64,000 bases of DNA from Vogesella aquatica (lineage in GTDB: Bacteria > Pseudomonadota > Gammaproteobacteria > Burkholderiales > Chromobacteriaceae). The stretch is from the NCBI RefSeq assembly GCF_028548455.1, contig NZ_JAQQLF010000002.1, positions 1-64,000 of the forward strand, given 5' to 3'. This document shows, piece after piece, positions 1 through 8,870 of this stretch. The notes below the pieces were generated by a model, which did no database searches, was not told where the DNA came from, and saw only the letters and a list, made by a program, of their open reading frames with translations. Within the stretch, counting starts at the first letter, position 1; every line of letters begins with the position of its first letter. A program made the translations under genes and the position numbers.

Positions 1-1206
1 ATCACCTGGACCGCCACGCTGACGCCAAGCGCCAACATCAGCGACGCCAGCAACACGCTGAGCGTCGACCTGAGCGGCGTGAGCGACGCGGCCGGCAACG
101 CCGGCAGCGGCAGCAGCGAATCCGGCAACATCGCCATCGACACCGCGCGGCCAACGCTGTCGGTCAGCCTGTCCAGCAGCACGCTGCTGCCCAATCAGAC
201 TGCCGTGGTGACATTTACCTTCAGCGAGCCGCCGTTGGGTTTTGGCCTGGAGGATGTGCTGGCCAGTGGCGGGACCTTGTCTGAGCTGCGTCAGGGCGAT
301 AGCCCGACTATCTGGCTGGCGACCTTCACGCCAACCCCGGGCATTGTGGCGAATGGTAATGCCATTACTGTGCCGGGTGGCTGGACCGACCTGGCTGGCA
401 ATACCCAGCTGGCGTCGGTGCAATCGGACAGCTATGCGGTGAATACTTTTGTGGAAAACAGCAAGCCTGCTGCTCCCACGATTGAAGCGCCGGTGGTCGT
501 TGAGGTAGTTGAAGTAACGCCACCTGCCGCGGCTATCGATAGCGCTAGCGTATTTGTGCAGAGCCAGACCGTGGTGGAGATCAGCAATGCGCTGTCGCCG
601 GCGATTGCCCAGATTGCCCAGATTGCCCAGATTGCCCAGCCGGTACCTGCGGTGCCGCTGGATAATGCGGGTGGCCAGCCTGCCGGCAACCAGCCGGATC
701 TGGCATTGACGCAGTCCCGTGCCGGTGCCTTCCAGGTCTTGGTACTGTCTAGAACGGGCGGTGACGATAATTTGTCGGTGAACAACCCGTTGCGCGATCA
801 GACCGTGCAGCAGGGCGGCGGCGAGCAACAGATTACCTTGCCGGCTGATTTGTTTGCGCATACCAATCCGAATGAGGTCGTAGTGCTGCTTGCCACGCAG
901 GTGGATGGTCAACCGTTGCCGGCTTGGGTACAGTTCGACCCGCTGACGGGCAAACTGGTGGTGGATGCCGATAAGGCACCGGCTGGTGAGGTGGTGGTGA
1001 AGGTGATCGCCCGTGACTCGCAAAACAGGGAGGCGGTGACGACATTCAAGGTGGTGGTGGGTGAGCGCCGTGCCGAACTGGAGCGCAAGCCTGCAGAAGG
1101 CAAGACCAAGCTGTCGGCACAGTTGCAGCTGGCCAGCCGGGCGCAACAACAGACCATTATGGAGAAGATCGCCAGCGGCCTTGGTCGCCTGGTAAAGCAA
1201 GGCTGA
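1..1206 (+). CDS. 3' part of a large surface adhesin (Ig-like/cadherin-like repeats)
   Basis: The reading frame is open from the first base, so the gene starts outside the window; only the last 401 residues are seen. Residues 1-50 finish one Ig-like repeat (motif SDAAGN), and residues about 51-125 form a second one with the matching motif TDLAGN, as in Bap-like adhesins. A linker rich in Pro/Ala/Val follows and contains four IAQ units. Residues about 265-360 look like a dystroglycan-type cadherin-like domain (PAWVQFDPLTGKL). The C-terminus is charged and lacks an LPxTG anchor or an obvious RTX block. The next gene starts 1 nt after the stop and is an HlyD-type adaptor, which fits secretion by a type I-like route. 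Export route is inferred, the repeat class is seen. Confidence 0.75.
   Translation: MTWTATLTPSANISDASNTLSVDLSGVSDAAGNAGSGSSESGNIAIDTARPTLSVSLSSSTLLPNQTAVVTFTFSEPPLGFGLEDVLASGGTLSELRQGDSPTIWLATFTPTPGIVANGNAITVPGGWTDLAGNTQLASVQSDSYAVNTFVENSKPAAPTIEAPVVVEVVEVTPPAAAIDSASVFVQSQTVVEISNALSPAIAQIAQIAQIAQPVPAVPLDNAGGQPAGNQPDLALTQSRAGAFQVLVLSRTGGDDNLSVNNPLRDQTVQQGGGEQQITLPADLFAHTNPNEVVVLLATQVDGQPLPAWVQFDPLTGKLVVDADKAPAGEVVVKVIARDSQNREAVTTFKVVVGERRAELERKPAEGKTKLSAQLQLASRAQQQTIMEKIASGLGRLVKQG
604..639 (+). repeat. four tandem 9-bp repeats inside the adhesin gene
   Basis: The unit attgcccag occurs four times in perfect tandem and encodes Ile-Ala-Gln each time. It lies in the low-complexity linker between the Ig-like and cadherin-like domains. 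The repeat is in frame, so copy-number change would only lengthen or shorten the linker. Confidence 0.9.
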
Positions 1207-1207
1207 C

Positions 1208-2584
1208 ATGACGCAAGAGTTTGAACATAACCCGTTGTTGATTGCCCTGGACCTCGCGCACCGTGCCAGGCAGGTGACCGAGATCCAGGAGCTGTTTTTT
1301 TTGCTCGTGAATGACAGCAAGCGGCTGCTGCCCTACCGGCAAGCCGTGCTGTGGCGTGAAGGGCAAGGGGTGGCTTGTGTATCGGGGGTGTCGCAGTTTG
1401 ATGCCAGTTCGCCCTATATGTTGTGGCTGGCCAAACTGTGCCGGCTGCTGTGCGCACAAACGGCGATGCCGCGTGTGCTGGAGGCCGCCGATGTTGACGC
1501 GCTCGACCCGGTGTTGGCCGCAGAGTGGTCGCAGTGGCTGAGCGGGCCGCTAGCCTGCTTTGTCCTGCCGGCCGATGGCGATGTGCCTGGTTTGCTGTAC
1601 CTCGTGCAGCTGGAGCCTGCGCAGCACACTGCCGGCATGCCACTGCTGGAAGAGTGGTTTGCTACCTGGGCGTATTGTTACAAGTCGGTTGCGACGCCCC
1701 GTTTTCACCTGCGCCACCAGCTACGCCGGCGCTGGCAGCAGTGGCACAGCCTGGGTGCCGCTCTGCCGTGGTGGCAGCGCCGGCGGGTGGTCATCACGCT
1801 GGGGCTGACGGCGCTACTGCTGTTCCCCGTGCAGCTTACCGTGCTGGCACCGGCGGAAATCGTGCCGGCCAAACCGGTGATGGTGCGGGCGCCGCTGGAA
1901 GGCGTGATCAAGCAGTTTTTCGTGCAGCCGAATGCGCAGGTCAAGTCTGGCCAGCCCTTGTATGCCTACGACGATGAAGCCCTGCGCGCCAAGCTGGACG
2001 TTGCCAACCAGGCGTTTCAGGCGGCCGAAAGCGAATATCGCCAGTACGCCCAGCTGGCCTTGAGCGACCAGAAGTCGAAAAACCAGATTGCCGCCTTGCA
2101 AGCCAAGCTTAACGAAAAGCAGATCGAACTCGACTATCTGCAAGGTCAGCTGGCGCGCGCTACCGTGCTGGCCACAACGGACGGCGTGGCGGTGATCGAC
2201 GAGCCTACCGAGTGGATAGGCAAGCCGGTGCAAGTGGGCGAGCGGGTGATGAAGCTGGCGCGCCCGGATGAGCTGGAAGTGGAAGCCTGGCTGTCCTTGT
2301 CTGACCGGCTGGACTTTGGCCGCGATGCGGATGTGCGCTTTTATCGTGCCGCGCAGCCGTTTTCACCACTGGATGCGCGCTTGCGTTATATCGCTTACGA
2401 GGCCCAGGCCAGGCCAGAGGGCCACTTCGCCTACCGCATTCGCGCTGCGCTGGCCGGGCAGCCCGATACGGCGCTGCAAATCGGGCAGCGTGGTACGGCC
2501 AAGCTGTATGCCGGCTGGACGCCCATGGTCTACTGGATCTTGCGCAAGCCGATTGCCACCGTACGCCAGTACCTGGCGCTGTAG
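1208..2584 (+). CDS. HlyD-family periplasmic adaptor with a cytoplasmic N-terminal extension
   Basis: The 458-residue protein has about 190 cytoplasmic residues that resemble a degenerate GAF-like domain. A single membrane segment follows at about 195-215 (ITLGLTALLLFPVQLTVLA), then a lipoyl/barrel-sandwich half (APLEGVIKQFFVQPNAQVKSG), a coiled coil at about 265-315 and a beta-barrel-like C-terminus. This is the layout of an inner-membrane adaptor that bridges to an outer-membrane channel. It begins 1 nt after the adhesin stop and is followed within 13 nt by the M50-like gene, so the three are probably one operon. No ABC ATPase is visible downstream. The GAF-like reading is weak; the HlyD core is clear. 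Confidence 0.75.
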   Translation: MTQEFEHNPLLIALDLAHRARQVTEIQELFFLLVNDSKRLLPYRQAVLWREGQGVACVSGVSQFDASSPYMLWLAKLCRLLCAQTAMPRVLEAADVDALDPVLAAEWSQWLSGPLACFVLPADGDVPGLLYLVQLEPAQHTAGMPLLEEWFATWAYCYKSVATPRFHLRHQLRRRWQQWHSLGAALPWWQRRRVVITLGLTALLLFPVQLTVLAPAEIVPAKPVMVRAPLEGVIKQFFVQPNAQVKSGQPLYAYDDEALRAKLDVANQAFQAAESEYRQYAQLALSDQKSKNQIAALQAKLNEKQIELDYLQGQLARATVLATTDGVAVIDEPTEWIGKPVQVGERVMKLARPDELEVEAWLSLSDRLDFGRDADVRFYRAAQPFSPLDARLRYIAYEAQARPEGHFAYRIRAALAGQPDTALQIGQRGTAKLYAGWTPMVYWILRKPIATVRQYLAL

Positions 2585-2596
2585 CGCGGAGTGGCA

Positions 2597-4705
2597 ATGG
2601 ATAGCATGCTGGACCCGCTGCGTGAAGACCTGGAGCTGCTGGGCGATGGCCGTCTGGCCAATGGCCAGCCGGCCTGGAAGCTGTTCGACCCGCTGAAAAA
2701 CCGTTTTTATCAACTGGACTGGCTGTCGTTCGAGATCCTGTCGCGCTGGCACCTTGGCCAGCCGGGCCGGGTACTGGACGCCATACAGCAACAGACGACC
2801 TTGCAAGCCAGTGCGGACGATATCGCGTCCTTGTACCAGTTTCTGCAGCAACACGAGCTGTTGCAATTGCCTGCCGGCCGCCATGCCGAGAGCCTGGGCC
2901 GCTATAAAAAGCAGCAAGGCAGCATTGGCAGCTGGCTGTTGCACAATTATCTGTTCTTCCGCCTGCCTTTGTTTAGGCCGGATGCGCTGGTGAGTCGCCT
3001 TGCTACCTGCAGCCAGGTATTTTTCAGCCCCCGTTTTTACGTGCTGACCTTGCTGGTGGGGGTTTTTTCCCTGTGGCACGTTGGCCGGCAGTGGGATGCC
3101 TATAGCGCCACCCTGGTGGACATGTTCAGCCTGCAAGGGCTGCTGTACTACGGTTTGGCGATTACCTTTGTCAAGGTGGCGCATGAGTTCGGCCACGCCA
3201 TTGCGGCAAAGCGCTTCGGTTGCCGCATTCCTACCATGGGCCTGGCGTTTCTGGTGCTGTGGCCGGTAGCCTATACCGACACGAACGATGTCTGGCGTCT
3301 GCCCGACAAGCGCCAGCGCTTGCAGGTCTCTGCTGCGGGCATCGTCACGGAGCTGACGATTGCGGTGTGGGCCACGCTTTGCTGGCTGTGGCTGCCGGAT
3401 GGCGGTTTACGGACGGTGGCTTTCCTGCTGTCGTCCACCACCTGGGTTTCTACCCTGCTGATCAACGCCAGCCCTTTCATGCGCTTCGACGGTTACTTTA
3501 TCCTGTCCGATGCGCTGGGGGTGGTGAACCTGCACGAGCGCTGTTTTGATTATGCACGCTGGCATTTGCGCCGCGTATTGTTCGGCCTGCAGGATGCCCC
3601 GCCGGAATACCTGAGTCGTACCCATCATGGCCTGGCCATCCTGTTTGCCTGGGCCACGTGGTTATACCGCTTGGTGGTATTCCTGGGTATTGCGGTGCTG
3701 GTTTATCACTTTTTCATCAAACTGGTAGGCATCCTGTTGTTCCTGGTGGAGATTGTCTGGTTTGTGGCGGGCCCTGTCTGGAAAGAAATACAAGTGTGGA
3801 TCACCATGAAATCTCGGATACAGGCGGCTGGCCGCTACCGCATTGTCTTGTTGTTGCTGGCGCTGGGCTGCATGCTTTGCTTGTTGCCTTTGCCAGGCCA
3901 TACCCGCCTTACCGGCATGATCTATCCCGCACAGCTGCAAACCGTGTATGCCCCGGCCGATGCCTATCTGTTACAAAGCCAGATACGGCCAGGGCAGGTA
4001 GTCAAGGCCGGGCAGCCGCTGTTCGCCATGACCTCGCCCCAGCTCAGGCAGACCTTTCTGCTTAACGAGCAGCGCAGCAGCCAGTTGGCCGCACAGGAAA
4101 GCGGTGCCAGTTTTGACGACGACAGCCGCAGGGACTGGGATGTGCTGAACAGTAAATGGCAGCATGCGCAGAGCGAGGGCGGCTATTTGCAGAAAGAAAT
4201 GATCAAGTACTTCCCGGTTGCTGCTTTTGATGGCCATGTGGTGGATGTCAGCCAGGACGTGCAGCAAAAGGGCTGGCTGAGTGCCCGCGAGCCCATGGCG
4301 GTGATTGCCGGCAACGGCCCTTACGAAGTGGTGGCTTACCTGCCGGAAAGCCATCTGCCTTTGCTGGCGCCGGGGGCTGACGCGATGTTCATCCGCAATG
4401 GTGTGCTGCCTGCCAGGCTGGTGCTGGACATCGTGTCGGTTTCCGCCGATGCGGAAAGCGAGCTGAGTGTGCCCGAGCTGGCGCTGGATGCCGGGGGCGA
4501 TGTTGCCGTCCGCAGCCGCAACGGGCGCTTCTATCCGGAGAAAGCCGTTTACAAAGTGGTATTCCGTTCCCGCGAGGCAGTGGATTTCAGCCTGCCAGTG
4601 TCGCGCGAGCGCGGGGTGGTCGTCGTCAGCCTCAAGCCATCCTCTTCCATACTGGCATGGTTGCAGGATATCGCCGCCGTGTTTTACCGCGAATTCGGTT
4701 TCTGA
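2597..4705 (+). CDS. M50-type membrane protein with C-terminal lipoyl/HlyD-like domain
   Basis: The 702-residue protein has an N-terminal PqqD-like segment (LEL...WKLFDPLKNRFYQL), then a membrane region with the zinc protease motif HEFGH at residues 196-200. Several hydrophobic segments follow, and a C-terminal half holds a lipoyl-like stretch (YPAQLQTVYAPADAYLL). Such site-2-protease/HlyD chimeras are usually found beside secretion or peptide-modification genes. I chose ATG 2597 because GGAG at 2588-2591 sits five bases upstream; an in-frame GTG at 2591 is an alternative. With the preceding adaptor it probably forms the export or maturation apparatus of the upstream adhesin. Whether it is an active protease is not shown by sequence alone. 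Confidence 0.7.
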   Translation: MDSMLDPLREDLELLGDGRLANGQPAWKLFDPLKNRFYQLDWLSFEILSRWHLGQPGRVLDAIQQQTTLQASADDIASLYQFLQQHELLQLPAGRHAESLGRYKKQQGSIGSWLLHNYLFFRLPLFRPDALVSRLATCSQVFFSPRFYVLTLLVGVFSLWHVGRQWDAYSATLVDMFSLQGLLYYGLAITFVKVAHEFGHAIAAKRFGCRIPTMGLAFLVLWPVAYTDTNDVWRLPDKRQRLQVSAAGIVTELTIAVWATLCWLWLPDGGLRTVAFLLSSTTWVSTLLINASPFMRFDGYFILSDALGVVNLHERCFDYARWHLRRVLFGLQDAPPEYLSRTHHGLAILFAWATWLYRLVVFLGIAVLVYHFFIKLVGILLFLVEIVWFVAGPVWKEIQVWITMKSRIQAAGRYRIVLLLLALGCMLCLLPLPGHTRLTGMIYPAQLQTVYAPADAYLLQSQIRPGQVVKAGQPLFAMTSPQLRQTFLLNEQRSSQLAAQESGASFDDDSRRDWDVLNSKWQHAQSEGGYLQKEMIKYFPVAAFDGHVVDVSQDVQQKGWLSAREPMAVIAGNGPYEVVAYLPESHLPLLAPGADAMFIRNGVLPARLVLDIVSVSADAESELSVPELALDAGGDVAVRSRNGRFYPEKAVYKVVFRSREAVDFSLPVSRERGVVVVSLKPSSSILAWLQDIAAVFYREFGF

Positions 4706-4849
4706 GGATTTAGCTGCACAAGGCGGGTATGGTCTCTGCCGTGCAAAGGATGGTGCGGGCTGACGACCGGTGTCAGCAAAGTGGTACTGGGCGGGCCGCT
4801 TGCCGCGCGTCGTGCAGCCGCTGCCAGCGGCCGCCCCGCGCGGCGGGGC

Positions 4850-5935
4850 TTACCACAGGTGGCCGGGGACATAGGTCACACCCGCGACCAGCGGGCGGGC
4901 GGTGCGTACCACGCCTGCCTTGCTGATGTGCGGCCAACCTTCGGCGTCGGTGCCGGCTTGCGTTACCTGGGTATGCAGTTGGCCGCCGGGGTGTTCGATG
5001 GTGACCTGCTGCGGCGCAGCCGGGTCGAGCTGTGCCAGGCGGTGTGCCAGCGTGCCGGGGATGTGGCAGGCCGCGGCCACGCACAGCGCGCCGGTGACGG
5101 CGTGGGCGGCGTGGCAGTTCCACGGCACAAAGTAGCGCGAGCAGATCTGGCCGCCCGCCGTCGGCGGCGACAGCAGTACCACCTTGGGTAGCACCTTGTC
5201 GCTGACATCGCCCAGCCCCATGCGCAGTGCAGCGGCGCGGCGCAGTGTTTCTATGCGTGCCAGCAGCGCGTTGTCCGCATCCAGCTCGGCCTTGCTTTCG
5301 TCACCGCGTTTGCCTAGCGCGCTGGCGGCGATGAACACGATGGGGGTGGAAAAATCCACGCAAGACACTTCCACGCCGTCGATGACATCGATGGCCTGAC
5401 CGGTGGGCATCAGCTTGCCGGTTTTGGCACCGGCGGCGTCCATGAAGTTGAGCAGGATGGGCGCGCCGCTGCCGGGCACGCCATCAATGTGTACCTCGCC
5501 TTCGTAGTTCACCTTGCCACCAGGCGTTTGCACGATGGCTTCCACCATCTTGCCGGTGTTCTGGTTGTAGATGCGCACCGATGTTTGTGGTTTGTCGGCG
5601 GCCACCAGGCCGTGCTCCAGCGCAAACGGGGCGACCCCGGCCAGCATATTGCCGCAGTTGGGCGAGGTGTCTACCGAGGCATTGTCTACCGATACCTGGG
5701 CAAACAGGTACTCCACATCGATGCCGGGCCGGCTGGAGGCCGACACCATCACTACCTTGCTGGACAGTGAGTCCCCGCCGCCCAGGCCGTCGATCTGGCG
5801 GCGGTCGGGCGAGCCCATCACGGCCAGCAACACCTGGTTGCGGCGTGCTTCGTCCTGCGGCAGGTCGCTGTGCAGAAAGAACGGGCCTTTGGAGGTGCCA
5901 CCGCGCATGACGACGCAGGGAATGGGGATCAACAT
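4850..5935 (-). CDS. PrpF/GalD-family isomerase (4-oxalomesaconate tautomerase-like)
   Basis: The 361-residue protein carries the PrpF-family opening CVVMRGGTSKGPFF (residues 7-20), the GLGGGDSLSSKV loop and the SPNCGNM motif. These are the conserved sites of the diaminopimelate-epimerase-like fold of PrpF and GalD. Family members move a double bond in unsaturated tricarboxylates: 2-methyl-cis-aconitate (PrpF) or 4-oxalomesaconate (GalD). Length equals that usual for GalD and is slightly short for PrpF. There is no prpC/acnD nor gal gene nearby. The gene lies downstream of a LysR regulator on the same strand and opposite a TRAP transporter, so a role in using an imported di- or tricarboxylate is inferred. 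The exact substrate cannot be read from sequence. Confidence 0.75.
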   Translation of the reverse strand: MLIPIPCVVMRGGTSKGPFFLHSDLPQDEARRNQVLLAVMGSPDRRQIDGLGGGDSLSSKVVMVSASSRPGIDVEYLFAQVSVDNASVDTSPNCGNMLAGVAPFALEHGLVAADKPQTSVRIYNQNTGKMVEAIVQTPGGKVNYEGEVHIDGVPGSGAPILLNFMDAAGAKTGKLMPTGQAIDVIDGVEVSCVDFSTPIVFIAASALGKRGDESKAELDADNALLARIETLRRAAALRMGLGDVSDKVLPKVVLLSPPTAGGQICSRYFVPWNCHAAHAVTGALCVAAACHIPGTLAHRLAQLDPAAPQQVTIEHPGGQLHTQVTQAGTDAEGWPHISKAGVVRTARPLVAGVTYVPGHLW

Positions 5936-6036
5936 GGTTGTTACCTCGGTAGATGGATCATTTACCGGGGCATTGTCGGCACGGCGGTCACATAAGAGAA
6001 ATGAATTTATTTCTGCAATTGATGCGCTTTTGTAAA

Positions 6037-6933
6037 TTATAGATTTTGTGCCGGATAGGCTTTCACCATTTCGTACAGCGCCTGTGCTGCCGGTGACAGC
6101 TCGGCGGTTTTGCGGGTAATCAGCACCAAGCCGCGCGATACCACCGGGTTTTGCAGCCGCATCACGCGGATATGCGGGTAGGCATCCTGCTGCAGTGCCA
6201 GGCCGGGCAGTACTGCGGCACCCACGCCCTCGGCCACCAGGCCCAGCGCGGTAGACACACGCTGCACTTCGTACAACGACTGCAGCGTGACCTGGTTTTC
6301 TTCCAGTGCACGGTCCAGCAGCGGGCGGTTGCCGCTGAACTGGCCGATGGAAATCAGCGGGTAGGGCTCCAGATCACGCCATTGCAGCGTTGGCAGGGCG
6401 GCCAAAGGGTGGTCGTCGCGGCAGACCAGTACGAATTCGTCCTCGATCAGCGGCACGCCCAGCAGCTCGGCGTGGTGGCTGCCGGCAATGGTGATGCCGA
6501 ACTCTGCCTCACGCTGCAGTACGGCGCTGGATACCCCGGCCGAGGTGTGGTCCAGAATCTTGATGTGGTTGTCCGGGTACTGTGCCGAATAGGCCTGGAT
6601 GATACGTGGCAGGAAGCGCACGCCTACGGTAGGGACGCAGGCAATGGTGACACTGCCGCGCTTGAGGCGGCCTGTGTCGCGAATCTCGGTCAGCGAACCG
6701 GCCAGCTCCCCCAGCAGACGCTTGGCGTGCGGCAGAAACTCTTCGCCCACCCGCGTGAGCGCTACCGAGCGCGTGGTGCGCTCGATCAACTTTACCCCCA
6801 GGTAATCTTCCAGGTTTTGCAGGCGCCGGGTAATGCCGGCCTGCGACAAAAACAGGCTTTCGGCAGCGGTCTGGAAGCTGCCGCTCTCGGCGATGGCGAT
6901 GAAAGCCTGTACGCCGATGGTGTCGATTTTCAT
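6037..6933 (-). CDS. LysR-family transcriptional regulator
   Basis: The 298-residue protein starts with the typical LysR winged helix (FIAIAESGSFQTAAESLFLSQAGITRRLQNLEDYLG), followed by a two-lobe effector domain. It is divergent from the dctPQM TRAP operon (280-bp gap) and is followed by the PrpF/GalD-like gene 101 bp downstream on the same strand. By the usual LysR arrangement it likely autoregulates and controls the transporter and isomerase in response to the transported acid. The effector is unknown. Start is the first ATG in frame with a full HTH. Confidence 0.85.
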   Translation of the reverse strand: MKIDTIGVQAFIAIAESGSFQTAAESLFLSQAGITRRLQNLEDYLGVKLIERTTRSVALTRVGEEFLPHAKRLLGELAGSLTEIRDTGRLKRGSVTIACVPTVGVRFLPRIIQAYSAQYPDNHIKILDHTSAGVSSAVLQREAEFGITIAGSHHAELLGVPLIEDEFVLVCRDDHPLAALPTLQWRDLEPYPLISIGQFSGNRPLLDRALEENQVTLQSLYEVQRVSTALGLVAEGVGAAVLPGLALQQDAYPHIRVMRLQNPVVSRGLVLITRKTAELSPAAQALYEMVKAYPAQNL

Positions 6934-7042
6934 GCGCTCAGCTCAATAATCGTGAAGATAAATTTACTTTACTACGGTCTGTAGGATTTGCACACTGGGT
7001 GCTGTCTGCTCCGGCAGTACAGCAAAAAGTACTCCCTTGTGT

Positions 7043-7072
7043 TGGCCACCTGACGAGGTGGCCATTTTTTTT
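7043..7072 (+). terminator. intrinsic terminator hairpin in the dctP leader region
   Basis: GGCCACC at 7044-7050 pairs perfectly with GGTGGCC at 7057-7063 around a TGACGA loop, followed by eight T. It points along the plus strand, yet no plus-strand gene lies between 6933 and 7043. It could end an unannotated small RNA or act as an attenuator of dctPQM. A possible TTGACG -35 element (7071-7076) begins at the end of its T tract. Confidence 0.75.
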
Positions 7073-7212
7073 GACGGATTACTTATCAGTTTTTAGCAAT
7101 AATCATAAAAAACAATGCATTTAACAAAACAAAAAGACGCCACCACAATGCAGCGCAAGCAGCTGGCAAACGCCTACGCTGTAGGGCAAACACAATACGG
7201 AGAGACACCACC

Positions 7213-8205
7213 ATGAAAAAACTGACTACCCCCTTCCTCATGGCCACCTTGCTGCTGGGTTCCCACGCGGTGTTGGCCGCAGAGCCTATCGTGATCAAGT
7301 TCAGCCACGTGGTGGCAGTGGATACACCCAAGGGCCAGGCGGCCGAGTATTTCAAGAAACTGGTGGAAGAGCGTACCAAAGGCCAGGTCAAGATCCAGAT
7401 CTACCCCAATAGCCAGCTGTACAAGGACAAGGAAGAGCTGGAGGCGCTGCAGATGGGTTCGGTGCAGATGCTGGCACCCACCACCAGCAAGTTCGGCCCG
7501 ATGGGCTTCAAGGAGTTCGAGGTCTTCGACATGCCCTACGTGTTCATGAACGAAGACCAGGTACACAAGGTGACCCGCGGCCCGGTGGGCAACAGCCTGA
7601 TGCAAAAACTGGAAAGCCGCGGCATCAAAGGCCTGGCGTTCTGGGATAACGGTTTCCGTGTCTTCAGCGCCAACAAGCCGCTGAAAGTGCCTGCAGACCT
7701 GAAAGGCCAGAAGATCCGTATCAATTCATCCAAGGTGAACCAGGCCATTATCCAGTCGGTGGGTGCACTGCCGCAGACTATGGCACTGTCCGAGGTGTAC
7801 CAGGCTATGCAGACCGGCGTGGTGGATGGCGCCGACGGCAACGTATCCAACCTGTACACGCAGAAGCAGTACGAGGTGCAGAAGTACGTGGTGGATACCC
7901 GCCATTCTTACAGCGGCTACGCCGTGGTGGTGAACAAGCCGTTCTGGGACAAGCTGCCGCCGGACATCCGAACCACGCTGGAAGGCGCGATGCGTGATGC
8001 TACCGTCTACAACGACCAGATGGCCGAAAAAGATACCAATCTGGCATACGAGCGTATCAAGGCCAGCGGCAAAACCCAAGTCTACGTGCCCAGTACTGCC
8101 GAGAAAGCTGATTGGGTAAAAGCCATGCAGCCAGCGTTCAACGACATCGCGCCACGTATCGGCATGGCCACCATCAACGCCGTGCGTAGCGCCATCGCCA
8201 AGTAA
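7213..8205 (+). CDS. dctP: TRAP transporter substrate-binding protein (DctP family)
   Basis: The 330-residue periplasmic protein has a signal peptide ending near residue 22 (HAVLAAEP) and the DctP fold opening IKFSHVVAVDTPKGQAAEYF. Further DctP marks are the LEALQMGSVQM segment and the YQAMQTGVVDGADG region, which carries the ligand-contacting surroundings of the family. GGAGAG before the ATG gives a good ribosome site. It is the first gene of a complete dctPQM set. Family members bind C4-dicarboxylates or other carboxylates. Here the neighbouring PrpF/GalD-like isomerase hints at an unsaturated tri- or dicarboxylate, which is inference. Confidence 0.9.
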   Translation: MKKLTTPFLMATLLLGSHAVLAAEPIVIKFSHVVAVDTPKGQAAEYFKKLVEERTKGQVKIQIYPNSQLYKDKEELEALQMGSVQMLAPTTSKFGPMGFKEFEVFDMPYVFMNEDQVHKVTRGPVGNSLMQKLESRGIKGLAFWDNGFRVFSANKPLKVPADLKGQKIRINSSKVNQAIIQSVGALPQTMALSEVYQAMQTGVVDGADGNVSNLYTQKQYEVQKYVVDTRHSYSGYAVVVNKPFWDKLPPDIRTTLEGAMRDATVYNDQMAEKDTNLAYERIKASGKTQVYVPSTAEKADWVKAMQPAFNDIAPRIGMATINAVRSAIAK

Positions 8206-8261
8206 GTCTTTTCTGCGGGTGGCCGTGCCACTCGCACTCTCCTGCTTTCTGCGAGGTTGTC

Positions 8262-8870
8262 GTGAAATTCCTGGATCATCTGGAGGAATGGCTGATTGCC
8301 ATTCTGATGGGCGCTGCCACGCTCATCACTTTCGTGGCCGTGCTGCACCGTTACGGTAGCGGCACCGCCTGGCTTAACCCTCTGCTGTCCGGCATCCATA
8401 TGAGCTGGGCGCAAGAGCTCACCATCTACCTGTTTGTGTGGATGGCCAAATTCGGCGCGGCCTACGGGGTGCGTACCGGCATCCACGTAGGCGTGGACGT
8501 ACTGATCAACAAGCTGTCCGACCGCAACCGTGGCCGCTTCATTGTCATTGGTCTGCTGGCTGGCGCGCTGTTTACCGGCATTGTCGGCACCCTGGGTGCC
8601 AGTTTCGTGTGGGAAATCGCCCATACCGACCAGACCTCGGTTGACCTGGAAATCCCGATGTGGCTGGTTTATCTGGCGGTGCCGCTGGGCTCTTACCTGA
8701 TGAGCTTCCGCTTCTTGCAGGTCATGGTGAATTTCCTGAAAACCAGCGAGCTGCCCAAGCATGACCACAGCCACGTGGAAGGCATGGAAGACGTGGCTGA
8801 AAACAGCAACTGGTACGCGATGGACGACAACCTGCATCCGCAAGACGTGAAGCGCGGAGGAACACACTGA
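8262..8870 (+). CDS. dctQ: TRAP transporter small permease (DctQ family)
   Basis: The 202-residue protein has four hydrophobic segments and the DctQ-type sequence WAQELTIYLFVWMAKFGAAYGVRTGIHVGVD. It begins with GTG at 8262 behind a GAGG ribosome site at 8253-8256. The C-terminus is a hydrophilic, His/Asp-rich tail of about 45 residues (KHDHSHVEGMEDVAENSN), longer than in short DctQ proteins. Its TGA overlaps the ATG of the large permease gene (8868-8872), which suggests translational coupling. Confidence 0.88.
   Translation: MKFLDHLEEWLIAILMGAATLITFVAVLHRYGSGTAWLNPLLSGIHMSWAQELTIYLFVWMAKFGAAYGVRTGIHVGVDVLINKLSDRNRGRFIVIGLLAGALFTGIVGTLGASFVWEIAHTDQTSVDLEIPMWLVYLAVPLGSYLMSFRFLQVMVNFLKTSELPKHDHSHVEGMEDVAENSNWYAMDDNLHPQDVKRGGTH

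Noticed and set aside
4800-4848. GC-rich hairpin (CCCCG/CGGGG) as a terminator between the M50 gene and the isomerase
   Set aside because: The stem is short and no T run follows on either strand.
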